A stretch of 64,000 nt of DNA from Streptomyces griseoviridis (lineage in GTDB: Bacteria; Actinomycetota; Actinomycetes; Streptomycetales; Streptomycetaceae): assembly GCA_014649155.1 (NCBI GenBank), contig BMSM01000026.1, positions 1 through 64,000 of the forward strand, written 5' to 3'. The notes below the pieces were generated by a model. The model did no database searches. It saw only the letters and a list, made by a program, of their open reading frames with translations, and had not been told where the DNA came from. Position numbers and translations under genes: made by a program. Each line of letters starts with the position of its first letter. Position 1 is the first letter of the stretch. Below, piece by piece: positions 36,401-43,660 of this stretch.

Positions 36401-36927
36401 TGGTCGCGGGCGCCAAGGCGGCCACCCAGACACCGCCGGTCCGCTCCGGCCGCCGGGTCATCTTCTCCACCCTGGACGACGGCACCGGCCTGGTCGACCT
36501 CGCCTTCTTCGACGACTCCCACGACGCCTGCGCGCACACCGTCTTCCACTCCTGGCTGCTGCTGGTGCGCGGGGTGGTGCAGCGGCGCGGGCCGCGCAGC
36601 TACAGCGTGGTGGGCGCCGCCGCCTGGAACCTCGCCGAACTGCTGGAGGTGCGGCGGGAGGAAGGGCTGGAGGGGGTCGCGGCCCGGCTGGCCGACGGGA
36701 CCCGGGGCGGCGCCCCCGGGGACGGACCCGCCCGCCGGCGCCTGGCCGGCTCGGACGGACAGCCCGCGCCGGCCGGTTCCGCCGCCCAGGACGCGATGGA
36801 ACGGCGGCGGAGCATCCGCATGCCCACGGGGTACGAGATGCACCCCTGGGCCGATCTGCGCCCCGCGGGCGAAGGGCCCGCGGCGGGAAGGAAGTTGTGG
36901 CACCAGAGTCCGGGGAGTGCGGGATGA
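33409..36927 (+). CDS. dnaE2: Error-prone DNA polymerase DnaE2
   Basis: 1172-aa C-family polymerase alpha subunit of the DnaE2 type, used for damage-induced mutagenic translesion synthesis. An N-terminal PHP domain (FTHLRAVSGFSLRYGASHPE, MDALALTDRDSLAGA) is followed by the catalytic palm containing LPDIDIDVES near residues 425-433. Fingers and helix-hairpin-helix features and a C-terminal OB fold (ETVLVAGAKAATQTPPV, FSTLDDGTGLVDLAFF) complete it. GGGAGG is 5 nt before GTG 33409. A LexA box precedes it and an ImuB-like gene overlaps its stop by 4 nt, indicating a mutasome operon. Confidence 0.95.
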   Translation: MPDFTHLRAVSGFSLRYGASHPERLAERAAERGMDALALTDRDSLAGAVRFAKACAKAGIRPLFGADLAVAPPVGGPDRDATSVRRDRRRVPVRGGAFVDESAPRVTFLARDGARGWAGLCALVSAAHRNPETPLLTWPDNHADGLTVLLGPDSDVGRALTAGRPDRAARLLAPWREVYGDALRLEAVWHGRTGTGPGSLRLAARTVGFAAEQRVRPVLTNAVRYADPGQGPVADVLDAARRLVPVDPAGELDSGEAWLKDAAAMAGAAERIVEAAGFRRDTAHRLLEQTRATAAECLVDPEDDLGMGTVHFPEPHLVGAGRRTAQRALASRAAAGMVRRGYDRRRAYWERMHQELDIIAHHGFASYFLTVAQVVDDVRDMGIRVTARGSGAGSLVNHLLGIAHADPVEHGLLMERFLSKERVVLPDIDIDVESARRLEVYRAIIGRFGTERVATVAMPETYRVRHAIRDVGAALSMDPAEIDRVAKSFPHIRARDARAALAELPELKELAGRAQEYGRLWELVEGLDALPRGIAMHPCGVLLSDASLLSRTPVMPTSGEGFPMAQFDKDDVEDLGLLKLDVLGVRMQSAMAHAVAEVERASGTRVDLDAVPDGDPATYALIRSTETLGCFQIESPGQRDLVGRLQPSVFHDLVVDISLFRPGPVAADMVRPFIEARHGRAPVRYPHPDLAETLESTYGVVVFHEQVIDIIAVLTGCGRGEADRVRRGLSDPESQGRIRAWFAQHAAANGYDAETIGRTWEIVEAFGSYGFCKAHAVAFAVPTYQSAWLKAHHPAAFYAGLLTHDPGMYPKRLLLADARRRGVPILPLDVNTSGAAHRIELVSESQGRRVWGLRLALLDVHGITEAEAERIAAGQPYASLLDFWDRARPSRPLASRLAQVGALDAFGANRRDLQLHLTELHRGARGGRGEQLPLSGGRRTAPAGLPDLTPAEKLSAELGVLSMDTSRHLMDDHREFLRELGVVSAKRLREARNGETVLVAGAKAATQTPPVRSGRRVIFSTLDDGTGLVDLAFFDDSHDACAHTVFHSWLLLVRGVVQRRGPRSYSVVGAAAWNLAELLEVRREEGLEGVAARLADGTRGGAPGDGPARRRLAGSDGQPAPAGSAAQDAMERRRSIRMPTGYEMHPWADLRPAGEGPAAGRKLWHQSPGSAG

Positions 36928-37892
36928 CCATTCTCTGCGTACGTTTCCAGCTGCCGCCGATGTACGAGGCGGCCCTGCCGGGGCTGCTCGGCCTGCTGGA
37001 GGAGTTCACGCCGGTCGTCGAGGCTCTGCCGCCCGACGGGGCGCTGGCCGATCTGCGGGGCGCCGAGCGCTACTTCGGGCGTGACGCCGTGGGACTGGCC
37101 TCGGTGATCCGCGTCCGCGCCCTCGCGCTGCACGGGGTCGACTGCGCGATCGGTGCCGGGCCCGGCCCGCTGCTGGCCCGGATGGCGCTGCGGGAGGCCC
37201 GGCCGGGCGCGGTCCGCGCGGTCACGGCGGAGGAGGCGGCGGAGTTCCTCGCGGACCGGCCCGTCGTCGCGCTGCCCGGCGTCGGCGCCGCGACCGCCCG
37301 CACCCTGTGCGAGTACGGCCTCGACACCCTCGGCCGGGTCGCCGCCGCGCCGCTGTCCACCCTCCAGCGCCTGGTCGGCGCGAAGACCGGCCGCGACCTG
37401 CGCGAGAAGGCCGGCGGGATCGACCGGAGCCGGGTCGTCCCCAACGGCGTCTCCCGGTCCCTGGCCGCCGAACGCGCTTTCCCCCGCGACGAGATCGACC
37501 CCGCCCGGCACCGCCGCGCCCTGCTCTCGGCCACCGAGGAACTGGGCACCCGGCTGCGCGCCGTCGACAGGATCTGCCGCACCCTCACCCTCACCGTCCG
37601 CTACGCCGACCGCAGTGCTACGCCCCGCACCCGCACCCTGCGCGAGCCGACCGCCCACACGGCGGCGCTCACCGCGGCCGCGTACGAGATGTACGAGGCG
37701 CTCGGCCTCCAGCGCGCCCGGGTCCGCGCGATCGCCCTGCGCGCCGAGGGTCTCGCCCCCGCAGAACAGGCCGCCCACCAGCTCACCTTCGACCCGGTGG
37801 ACGAGAAGGTCCGCCGTATAGAGGAGGCTGCGGACCGCGCCCGCGCGCGGTTCGGGCCCCGGGCGGTGATCCCGGGGGCGCTGGCGGCCTGA
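36924..37892 (+). CDS. Y-family polymerase-like protein, ImuB-type (catalytic residues absent)
   Basis: 322-aa protein of the Y-family fold. Where DinB polymerases have the metal-binding Asp in HVDMDAFFA, this protein has ILCVRFQLPPMYE, so the catalytic acids are missing, as in ImuB. The helix-hairpin-helix thumb is present (ALPGVGAATARTLCEYGLDTLG), with a little-finger domain after it and, near the C-terminus, HQLTFDP, which resembles a beta-clamp-binding peptide. It likely recruits DnaE2 to the clamp. ATG 36924 overlaps the dnaE2 stop. No imuA-like gene is adjacent. Confidence 0.85.
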   Translation: MTILCVRFQLPPMYEAALPGLLGLLEEFTPVVEALPPDGALADLRGAERYFGRDAVGLASVIRVRALALHGVDCAIGAGPGPLLARMALREARPGAVRAVTAEEAAEFLADRPVVALPGVGAATARTLCEYGLDTLGRVAAAPLSTLQRLVGAKTGRDLREKAGGIDRSRVVPNGVSRSLAAERAFPRDEIDPARHRRALLSATEELGTRLRAVDRICRTLTLTVRYADRSATPRTRTLREPTAHTAALTAAAYEMYEALGLQRARVRAIALRAEGLAPAEQAAHQLTFDPVDEKVRRIEEAADRARARFGPRAVIPGALAA

Positions 37893-37896
37893 CCGG

Positions 37897-37914
37897 GGCG
37901 GCCCCGGGGCCGCC
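37897..37914. terminator. Short GC palindrome between convergent genes
   Basis: Perfect 18-bp palindrome GGCGGCCCCGGGGCCGCC, 5 nt after the ImuB-like stop and about 60 nt from the end of the convergent LPMO gene. Possible bidirectional terminator; GC-rich palindromes also occur by chance here. Confidence 0.4.
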
Positions 37915-37973
37915 GGCGGCGCGGGCCCGTCCGGCCTGAGCCGCCGGGCGGACCCGCGCCGCGGACGGTGGGC

Positions 37974-38993
37974 TCAGCGGCCGGCGCGGCGGCGGACCGA
38001 CGCGAAGAGGGTGGCCGCGCCGAGGGCCAGGGCCGCGGCGCCGCCGACCGCGAAGGAGGCGGTGCTGCCGTCGCCGCCGGTCTCGGCGAGGTCCGCCGAC
38101 CCGCCGGCGGCGCTCGGCGCGCCGCCCTCGCCGGCCGCGGCGGCCTCCGTGGCCCCGGTGGCCTCGTACCCGGGCGCCGTCGGGTCGGTCGTGGTGGTGG
38201 CGTCCTGGTCGCCGTGGCCGTGGTGCTCGACCGTCGACCTGCCGGTGCCGGCGGCGATCTGCTCGTCGGAGGGCGCGGAGGCGGCGGGCGCGGGGGCGGG
38301 CGCGGCGGCGGGGGTGTCGTCCTCCCCGCTCTCCCCGGTGGCGGTGCCGTCGGCGCCGTCCCCGCCGAAGGTGACGTCCGAGCAGGAGTAGAACGCCTCC
38401 GGGCTGTCCGAGCGCTGCCAGACCGCGTACAGCAGGTGCTGTCCGGTGCGCTCGGGCAGGGTGCCGGAGAAGGTGTAGAAGCCGTCGGCGGCGGCCGGGT
38501 CGGTGACCGTCGCCACCGGGGCCGTCAGCTCGAGGTCGTCCCAGGCGAGCGGCTGGGACGGGTCGTAGCCGTCCTTGGTGAGGTACACGGTGAAGGTGCC
38601 CTTGTGCTGGGCCGTCACGCGGTACTTGAAGGTGTACGAGCCGCTGCTCACGGCGGTGGCCGGCCAGTCGGCGCGGGCCAGGTCGAGGCCCTTGAACTCC
38701 TCGCTGTTCGCGCTGCACAGCTTGCCGTCCGGGATCAGCTCCCGGTGCCGCCCGGCCGCGTCGCCGATGCGGACGCCGTTCCAGTCGTAGAGCGCCTGGG
38801 TGCCCCCGGCCGCGACCGCCGCCCGGCACGCCGCCGAGCCGGGGCTCTCCGGTCCCTCGGCGTAGCACTGCGAGACCCGGCTGACCGGGTCGCCCATCGT
38901 GCCGTGCGCGGCGGCGGGCGCCGCCGTCAGCACGGTCAGGGCGAGGGGGAGGGCACCGGCGGCGGCGACGGCGGTCCTGCGGGGCGCGGGCAT
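37974..38993 (-). CDS. Cell-wall-anchored AA10 lytic polysaccharide monooxygenase
   Basis: 339-aa copper LPMO. The signal peptide ends ...APAAA before HGTMGDP, leaving His as residue 1 of the mature protein, one half of the histidine brace; the second His is in VTAQHKGTF. LPMO10s oxidatively cleave chitin or cellulose. A linker of ~130 residues rich in Ala, Asp, Glu and Thr leads to LAETGG, a hydrophobic helix and RRRAGR, a class E sortase signal (LAXTG). The enzyme should therefore be tethered to the wall. GAGGAG precedes ATG 38993. I recall a comparable anchored LPMO in S. coelicolor. Confidence 0.9.
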   Translation of the reverse strand: MPAPRRTAVAAAGALPLALTVLTAAPAAAHGTMGDPVSRVSQCYAEGPESPGSAACRAAVAAGGTQALYDWNGVRIGDAAGRHRELIPDGKLCSANSEEFKGLDLARADWPATAVSSGSYTFKYRVTAQHKGTFTVYLTKDGYDPSQPLAWDDLELTAPVATVTDPAAADGFYTFSGTLPERTGQHLLYAVWQRSDSPEAFYSCSDVTFGGDGADGTATGESGEDDTPAAAPAPAPAASAPSDEQIAAGTGRSTVEHHGHGDQDATTTTDPTAPGYEATGATEAAAAGEGGAPSAAGGSADLAETGGDGSTASFAVGGAAALALGAATLFASVRRRAGR

Positions 38994-39162
38994 GGGGAAC
39001 TCCTCGAACGGTCTCGGGAAAAGCGGTCCGGAACCCGTGGGGGGCGACCAGCACGCTAGCCCCGGAGAACCGCGAAAACCCCTGCTGGAGACGGGGAACG
39101 GAGATCCTTATGGTCGCGTTAAGGGAGTGCTCAGGCTGGGCTCAGGTAGCTACCGTCGCGGC

Positions 39163-39624
39163 ATGACCGACGAGACGATCAGACCCGCCGAAGAACGTGA
39201 CGTGCCCGCGGTACGGGCCGTCACCGACGCCGCCTACCGCCCGTACGTCGCACGGATCGGTGTGGTGCCCGCGCCCATGACCGCCGACCACGCGGCGGAC
39301 GTGGCCGGCGGGAAGGTGTTCGTCACGGGCGAGCCGGTGACGGGACTGGTCGTGGTGGAGGCGCTCCCCGGCCGTCTGTTCCTGGAGAGCGTCGCCGTCC
39401 ACCCCGACGCCCGTGGCCGGGGCGTGGGACGGCGGCTGCTGCGGTTCGTGGACGCCCGGGCGCGGACGCTCGGCCTGCCCGAGGTCAGGCTCTACACCAA
39501 CGCGCTGATGTGGGAGAACCAGGAGCTGTACCCGCGCTACGGCTACGAGGTCGTCGAGCGTCGCGTGGACGGGCCCTACGACCGCGTCCACTACCGGAAA
39601 CGGCTGGGAGGAAACGTCTCATGA
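39163..39624 (+). CDS. GNAT-family N-acetyltransferase
   Basis: 153-aa acetyl-CoA-dependent acetyltransferase. The acetyl-CoA-binding motif A is present as LESVAVHPDARGRGVGRRLLRFV (RGRGVG pyrophosphate loop), and YPRYGYEVVERRV is the usual motif B end. The substrate is unknown. ATG 39163 gives a typical length for a single-domain GNAT. Confidence 0.87.
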   Translation: MTDETIRPAEERDVPAVRAVTDAAYRPYVARIGVVPAPMTADHAADVAGGKVFVTGEPVTGLVVVEALPGRLFLESVAVHPDARGRGVGRRLLRFVDARARTLGLPEVRLYTNALMWENQELYPRYGYEVVERRVDGPYDRVHYRKRLGGNVS

Positions 39625-39633
39625 CGGGCCGGT

Positions 39634-39771
39634 TCAGGCGTCCGGCCACCAGGTGCGGGCGATGTCCTCGCGGACCTCAGGGCGCCCGGCGGGGCGGGCC
39701 TCGGCCTCCTCGCGGACCCGGCGGACGTCCGTCCGCGGCTTCAGGGGCTTCTGCACGGTCACACGGCGCAT
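39634..39771 (-). CDS. Small 45-aa basic/acidic protein, unknown
   Basis: A short ORF starting MRRVTVQKPLKPRTDVRRV, then an Arg/Glu-rich helix, ending DIARTWWPDA. A textbook ribosome site (GAGGAGG) lies 6 nt before the ATG at 39771. Composition (alternating charges, paired Trp near the end) looks like a real small protein, not a shadow frame. No family is recognised. It ends 10 nt from the convergent GNAT gene. Confidence 0.65.
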   Translation of the reverse strand: MRRVTVQKPLKPRTDVRRVREEAEARPAGRPEVREDIARTWWPDA

Positions 39772-39856
39772 GGCTGCCTCCTCATGGGCCCACCGGGTTC
39801 CGCGGTGCCACGGGGGGCAGACCCTTTGCGCGAGAGTTCCTCATCGCCGCCGGATC

Positions 39857-39892
39857 TGTCAGTGGCGACTGTCACGATTCGACTGTCAGTGG
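39857..39892 (+). repeat. Direct repeats upstream of methyltransferase
   Basis: TGTCAGTGG occurs at 39857-39865 and 39884-39892, and CGACTGTCA at 39866-39874 and 39880-39888. The array lies 20-56 nt before the ATG at 39913 and could be a regulator-binding site. Confidence 0.4.
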
Positions 39893-39912
39893 TGGGTGTC
39901 ACCCTTGGGGTC

Positions 39913-40546
39913 ATGACGTACGGGAGTGACGTGACGGACACGCCCCGTGTCGACCGGGACGCCGAGGCGGCCCGTTTCGACGCCGAGCCGGACCACGGCC
40001 TGCGCGACCCGAGGGTGCGCGACGCCTGGGCCGGCCGCTGCGCGCCTGGCTGCCGAACCCCCCGGCCGACCTCCTCGGCCTCGGCTGCGGCACGGGCGGC
40101 CTCGCTCTCCTGGCGGCCGGGCAGGGGCACCGGGTCACCGGCGTCGACCTGTCCCCGGCGATGCCGGCACGGGCCCGGGCCAAGCCGGCGGGGCGGGACG
40201 CGGTGTTCCTGGCCGGGGACGCCTCGGCGCCGCCCGTGGGGGAGCGGCGCTTCGACGTCGTCCTGGTCCGGCACGTCCTGTGGGCGCTGCCCGATCCCGG
40301 CGCGGCGCTGCGGTGCTGGCGGGAGCTGCTGCGCCCCGGCGGCCGGCTGGTCCTGGTCGAGGGCGTGCGGGGAAGCGTCACCCCGGCCGGGGTCTCCGCC
40401 GGCCGGCTCGCCGCGCTCCTCGCGCCGCTCGCCGGGCGGCCCCGGACCGAGCCGCTGTCCGCCGACCCGCTGCTGTGGGGGAAGGAGGTAAGGAGGTACG
40501 GACGAGCGGTACGCGACGGTGGTGGAGTTCTGGGCAGTGTCCGGAG
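39913..40546 (+). pseudogene. SAM-dependent methyltransferase, frameshifted
   Basis: Class I methyltransferase broken by at least two frameshifts. The N-terminus reads MTYGSDVTDTPRVDRD to AWAGR. Near 40031-40040 one base is missing, after which another frame continues with the SAM-binding motif LLGLGCGTGGLALLAAGQG, VTGVDLSPAM, FDVVLVRHVLWALPDP and LRPGGRLVLVEG. Near 40482-40497 a perfect 8-bp tandem duplication (AAGGAGGT) coincides with a second break; the expected end (TDERYATVVEFW) lies in a different frame. Either a decaying gene or sequencing errors. It runs into the convergent DUF402 gene. Confidence 0.8.
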
Positions 40547-41065
40547 TCAGAGGAGGGTGCGGAGGCCGTCCGCGCCGCGGGCCAGCCGCTCCAGGGCGTC
40601 CAGGGCCGCCACGGCGTGCGCGGCGGCGGCCGGGTCGCGTTCCGGCAGACCGCTCGCGGCGAACTCGTCCTCGTCCAGCCGCCGTACGTCCGTGCCGTCC
40701 GCCGGGCACCACAGGTCCAGGTCGAGGTCCTCCACGACCAGCTCCGTGCCGGTGCGCACGGCCGGGCGGGTGACATCGCAGTACCAGCCCTTCAGCGCGC
40801 CCGTGCCGGCGCGGACCTCCTTCACGGCGTACCACCGGTCGCGCCAGTAGTGCTCGGTGAACACGTCCCCCGGCTCGAACCGCACGAAGCCGAAGTCACG
40901 GACACCGGCACCGGCCCAGGGGGCGCGGACGGTGACCCGGGTGCCGTCGTCCGCCAGGAGCGCCGCCCGGTAACGGATCTTCGTGCGGCCCGCCTTGCGC
41001 AGGATCACGTCCAGGTCCGGTTCCATGACACGGACGCCGTCCGCCTCAGCCGAGTTCGCGGACAT
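40547..41065 (-). CDS. DUF402 domain protein
   Basis: 172-aa protein of the DUF402 family, which includes nucleoside di/triphosphatase-like hydrolases and FomD. Conserved features are FEPGDVFTEHYWRDRWYAVKEV and KGWYCDVTRPA, followed by DLDLDLWCPADG with the acidic residues expected to bind a metal. ATG 41065 is chosen because GGAGGT lies 5 nt upstream. It overlaps the end of the upstream GNAT gene by 20 nt, so the two are coupled. The substrate is unknown. Confidence 0.82.
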   Translation of the reverse strand: MSANSAEADGVRVMEPDLDVILRKAGRTKIRYRAALLADDGTRVTVRAPWAGAGVRDFGFVRFEPGDVFTEHYWRDRWYAVKEVRAGTGALKGWYCDVTRPAVRTGTELVVEDLDLDLWCPADGTDVRRLDEDEFAASGLPERDPAAAAHAVAALDALERLARGADGLRTLL

Positions 41066-41975
41066 GACGCACCTCCGACGCGCAGACCTCGTACCCGAAC
41101 CACTTGTTGACGGCGAGCATCGCGCCGTTGCCGGTGTCGTTGCCGGTGAACGCCTCGGTGAGGCCGGCCTCCCGGGCGCGGTGCAGGGAGGCGTTCTTCA
41201 CCAGCTTGGCCAGGCCCCGGCCGCGGAAGGCGCGGGCGGTGCCGGTCATCCCGGTGACGTACCGGGTCCCGCCGTCCGTGTGGGCGGCGGTGAACGCGAC
41301 GGGGCGGCCGTCGACGACCGCCACCGTGGTCAGCTCCCGGTCGAGGAGCGGGTGCCGCCAGGTCTCCGCCAGCCACGCCTCGTAGTCCGCCGGCGCGGTC
41401 TCCACATCGCTCGGTTCGTCCGCCGTCGTCTCCGCGTCCAGCGCGAACAGCGGGCGCGGATCGGCCGCGTAGTCGGCGGCGGTGCGCAGTTCGACGCCCG
41501 GCGCGGGAGGCTGGAGCGGGGGCAGGGTCCCGGCCGCCAGGTCCAGGCGGAGGAAGTGGGCCGACCGCCCGGCGCGGTAACCGCGCCGCTCGGCGAAGGC
41601 CCGGTTGCGGGGCTCGTCCAGCACCCAGCTGAACAGCTTCGTCGCGCCCTCGGCCGCCAGGTACTCCTCGGCCGCCCGCACCAGCAGGCCGCCGGCGCCG
41701 CGCCGCGTCCGGTCCGGGTGCGTATAGACGTTGAGGTACGCCTGCCCCGGCTCCGGGCTCTCGTGGACCAGGCCGATCTGGGCCGTGCCGATCACCTCGC
41801 CGTCCTCCACGGCGACGAGGGAGCGGACCCGGGCGGCCGGGTGGGTGTGCGCGAGGTGGTGGACCACGGCGTCCGGGGTCCACAGGACGAACGGGAGGGC
41901 GCGGTGGCGCACATGGGCGAACTGCTCGACGTCCGCCCGGTCGTCGGGGCGCAGGTCGCGTACGGAGACGGTCAT
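41046..41975 (-). CDS. Tandem GNAT acetyltransferase
   Basis: 309-aa protein with two GNAT domains. The first (residues ~1-155) has YLNVYTHPDRTRRGAGGLLV as acetyl-CoA loop. The second (~165-309) has VTGMTGTARAFRGRGLAKLVK and ends AVNKWFGYEV. Such double GNATs often have one domain that binds acetyl-CoA and one degenerate; both loops here keep R/G-rich pyrophosphate motifs. ATG 41975 is the first convincing start; no strong ribosome site. The gene is divergent from a GntR regulator 81 nt away, which might control it. Confidence 0.85.
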   Translation of the reverse strand: MTVSVRDLRPDDRADVEQFAHVRHRALPFVLWTPDAVVHHLAHTHPAARVRSLVAVEDGEVIGTAQIGLVHESPEPGQAYLNVYTHPDRTRRGAGGLLVRAAEEYLAAEGATKLFSWVLDEPRNRAFAERRGYRAGRSAHFLRLDLAAGTLPPLQPPAPGVELRTAADYAADPRPLFALDAETTADEPSDVETAPADYEAWLAETWRHPLLDRELTTVAVVDGRPVAFTAAHTDGGTRYVTGMTGTARAFRGRGLAKLVKNASLHRAREAGLTEAFTGNDTGNGAMLAVNKWFGYEVCASEVRHVRELG

Positions 41976-42056
41976 GTGGGCGCACGCTACGGCGGCCCGC
42001 CGCGGGACGCCTCCCATTTTCCGCCGGGCACCCGGCGGGTGCGGGACAATCGGGCC

Positions 42057-42425
42057 GTGACCCTGAAGATCCACATCGCCGACGGTGCCGCGCCCTACGA
42101 GCAGGTGCGCGCGCAGATCTCCGAACAGGCCCGCTCGGGCACGCTGCCGGTGGGCTACCGGCTGCCCACGGTGCGGGGCCTGGCCGAGTCCCTGGGGCTC
42201 GCCGCCAACACGGTCGCCAAGGCGTACCGGGCGCTGGAGGCGGACGGCGTGATCGAGACACGGGGCCGCAACGGCACGTTCGTCGCCGCCGCGGGCCCGG
42301 CGGCCCAGCGGGAACTGGCCTCGGCGGCACAGGAGTTCGCGGCGCGGGCCCGGCGCCTGGGGCAGCCGCAGGACGCGGCGCTGACGGCCGTACGGGAGGC
42401 CCTGCGGGCGGCGTACGGGGACTGA
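42057..42425 (+). CDS. GntR-family regulator, YtrA type
   Basis: 122-aa short GntR repressor. The N-terminal winged helix-turn-helix is clear: PYEQVRAQISEQARSG, YRLPTVRGLAESLGLAANTV, AYRALEADGVIETRGRNGT. Only a short helical dimerisation tail follows, as in the YtrA subfamily, with no ligand domain. Such regulators often control adjacent ABC transporters; here the nearest divergent gene encodes an acetyltransferase. Confidence 0.87.
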   Translation: MTLKIHIADGAAPYEQVRAQISEQARSGTLPVGYRLPTVRGLAESLGLAANTVAKAYRALEADGVIETRGRNGTFVAAAGPAAQRELASAAQEFAARARRLGQPQDAALTAVREALRAAYGD

Positions 42426-42444
42426 GCGCGGCCCGCCGGAGGGC

Positions 42445-43218
42445 TCAGGCGGACGACGGCACCCGCGCCGGTGCCCGGGTGGCGTCCAGCCCGGCCGTCC
42501 GCGCCGCCCGCGCGAAGGCCGCCGCGTCCCGTACGGCCGCCGCGTGCGGGTCGTTGTTGAAGTAGGCGTACACGTCCGCCTCCCGCGGCCAGGTCCCGGC
42601 GATCCGGCGGACCCAGGCGGCGAGGGCGGTCCGGCCGTAGCGCGGCCAGGGGAGCGCCCGCCCCTGGTGGAAGCGGACGTACCCCCAGTCGGCGGTGCGC
42701 CACAGCGGGGTCACCGGGCGGGACAGCACATCGGCCCAGCAGAGCGCGGCGCCCCGGGCGCGCAGCACCTCCCGCACCTCGGGCGTCCACCAGGAGGCGT
42801 GCCGGGGCTCCACGGCCACCCGGGTGCCGGGCGGGAAGCAGCCGAGGCAGCCGTCCAGCAGCCCGGGGTCGCCCCGCAGGGTGGGCGGCAGCTGGAGGAG
42901 GACCGGGCCGAGCCGGTCGCCGAGCCCGGTGGCGCGGCCCATCAGCCGGGCCACCGGCTCCTCGGGCTCCCGCAGCCGTCTGACATGGGTGAGGAACCGG
43001 CTGGCCTTGACCGCGACGACGAAGTCCGCCGGGACCCGCTCCCGCCACGCCTCGAAGGTCTCCCGGGCCGGCAGCCGGTAGAAGGCGTTGTTGACCTCGA
43101 CGGTGGCGAAGTGCGCCGCGTACTCCTCCAGCCACCGCCGTACGGGCAGCCCGGACGGGTAGAGGGCGTCCCGCCAGTCCCGGTACTGCCAGCCCGACGT
43201 GCCGACGAAAAGGGTCAT
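42445..43218 (-). CDS. DUF72 TIM-barrel-like protein
   Basis: 257-aa DUF72 protein. The N-terminus VGTSGWQYRDWRDALYP and the block FATVEVNNAFYRLP are hallmark sequences, and FAVEPRH-like (VAVEPRHASWW) and YAYFNNDPH complete the barrel. Family members are probably metal-dependent nucleic-acid or sugar-phosphate enzymes, but no activity is firmly established to my knowledge. Starts at 43218, with the STAS remnant upstream on the same strand. Confidence 0.88.
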   Translation of the reverse strand: MTLFVGTSGWQYRDWRDALYPSGLPVRRWLEEYAAHFATVEVNNAFYRLPARETFEAWRERVPADFVVAVKASRFLTHVRRLREPEEPVARLMGRATGLGDRLGPVLLQLPPTLRGDPGLLDGCLGCFPPGTRVAVEPRHASWWTPEVREVLRARGAALCWADVLSRPVTPLWRTADWGYVRFHQGRALPWPRYGRTALAAWVRRIAGTWPREADVYAYFNNDPHAAAVRDAAAFARAARTAGLDATRAPARVPSSA

Positions 43219-43390
43219 GGCCCCATGAGAACAGCGGGCGGTGGTCCGGGCCGCCGGAGGAGGACACCCAGGTGGCGTCGGCCCCGTGGCGCCGGCCCGG
43301 CCGGCCGGGTGACCGGACGCCGCCGGGGGCGCGGTGACGTGGTCGAGGATGCCCGAGAGGTACAGCAGGCCCTCCAGGAACGCGGCCGGT

Positions 43391-43660
43391 TCACCGGCGC
43401 AGCCGGCCGTCGGCCGCCCGGGTGTGCCGGAGCGCCATCAGCAGGGCGGACAGCCCCGAGGAACCGCTCATGACCAGCTCGGTGAAGTCGAGCCGGACCC
43501 CACGCGCCTGCGGCCCGCCCGTCAGCCGCGCGGCGACCGCGTGGACCAGGCCGCCGCAGGTGTCGTGGTCGGGTTCGCCCACCACCCGCACGGTCGGCAC
43601 GGGCCGCTCGGCGCGGACGACGAGGGCGAACTCGGGGGACTCAGGAGTGGCCGTACGGGG
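43391..43660 (-). pseudogene. STAS (anti-sigma-factor antagonist-like) domain, frame broken
   Basis: The open frame from about 43660 down to the stop at 43391 encodes a STAS domain: FALVVRAERPVPTVRVVGE, VRLDFTELVMSGSSGLSALL, where the Ser in the DFTELVMSGSSG block is the phospho-acceptor position. No start codon fits at its 5' end. It lies one base out of frame with the upstream B12 protein across a 7-base G/C run (43657-43663). After the stop another frame continues plausibly (GEPAAFLEGLLYLSGILDHV), suggesting a second break. It is either a fused C-terminal domain or a separate STAS gene damaged by frameshifts. Confidence 0.65.

Noticed and set aside
36924..37892. Annotation as active DNA polymerase IV (DinB)
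   Set aside because: The N-terminal catalytic Asp/Glu block is missing (CVRFQLPP), so ImuB-like is the better call.
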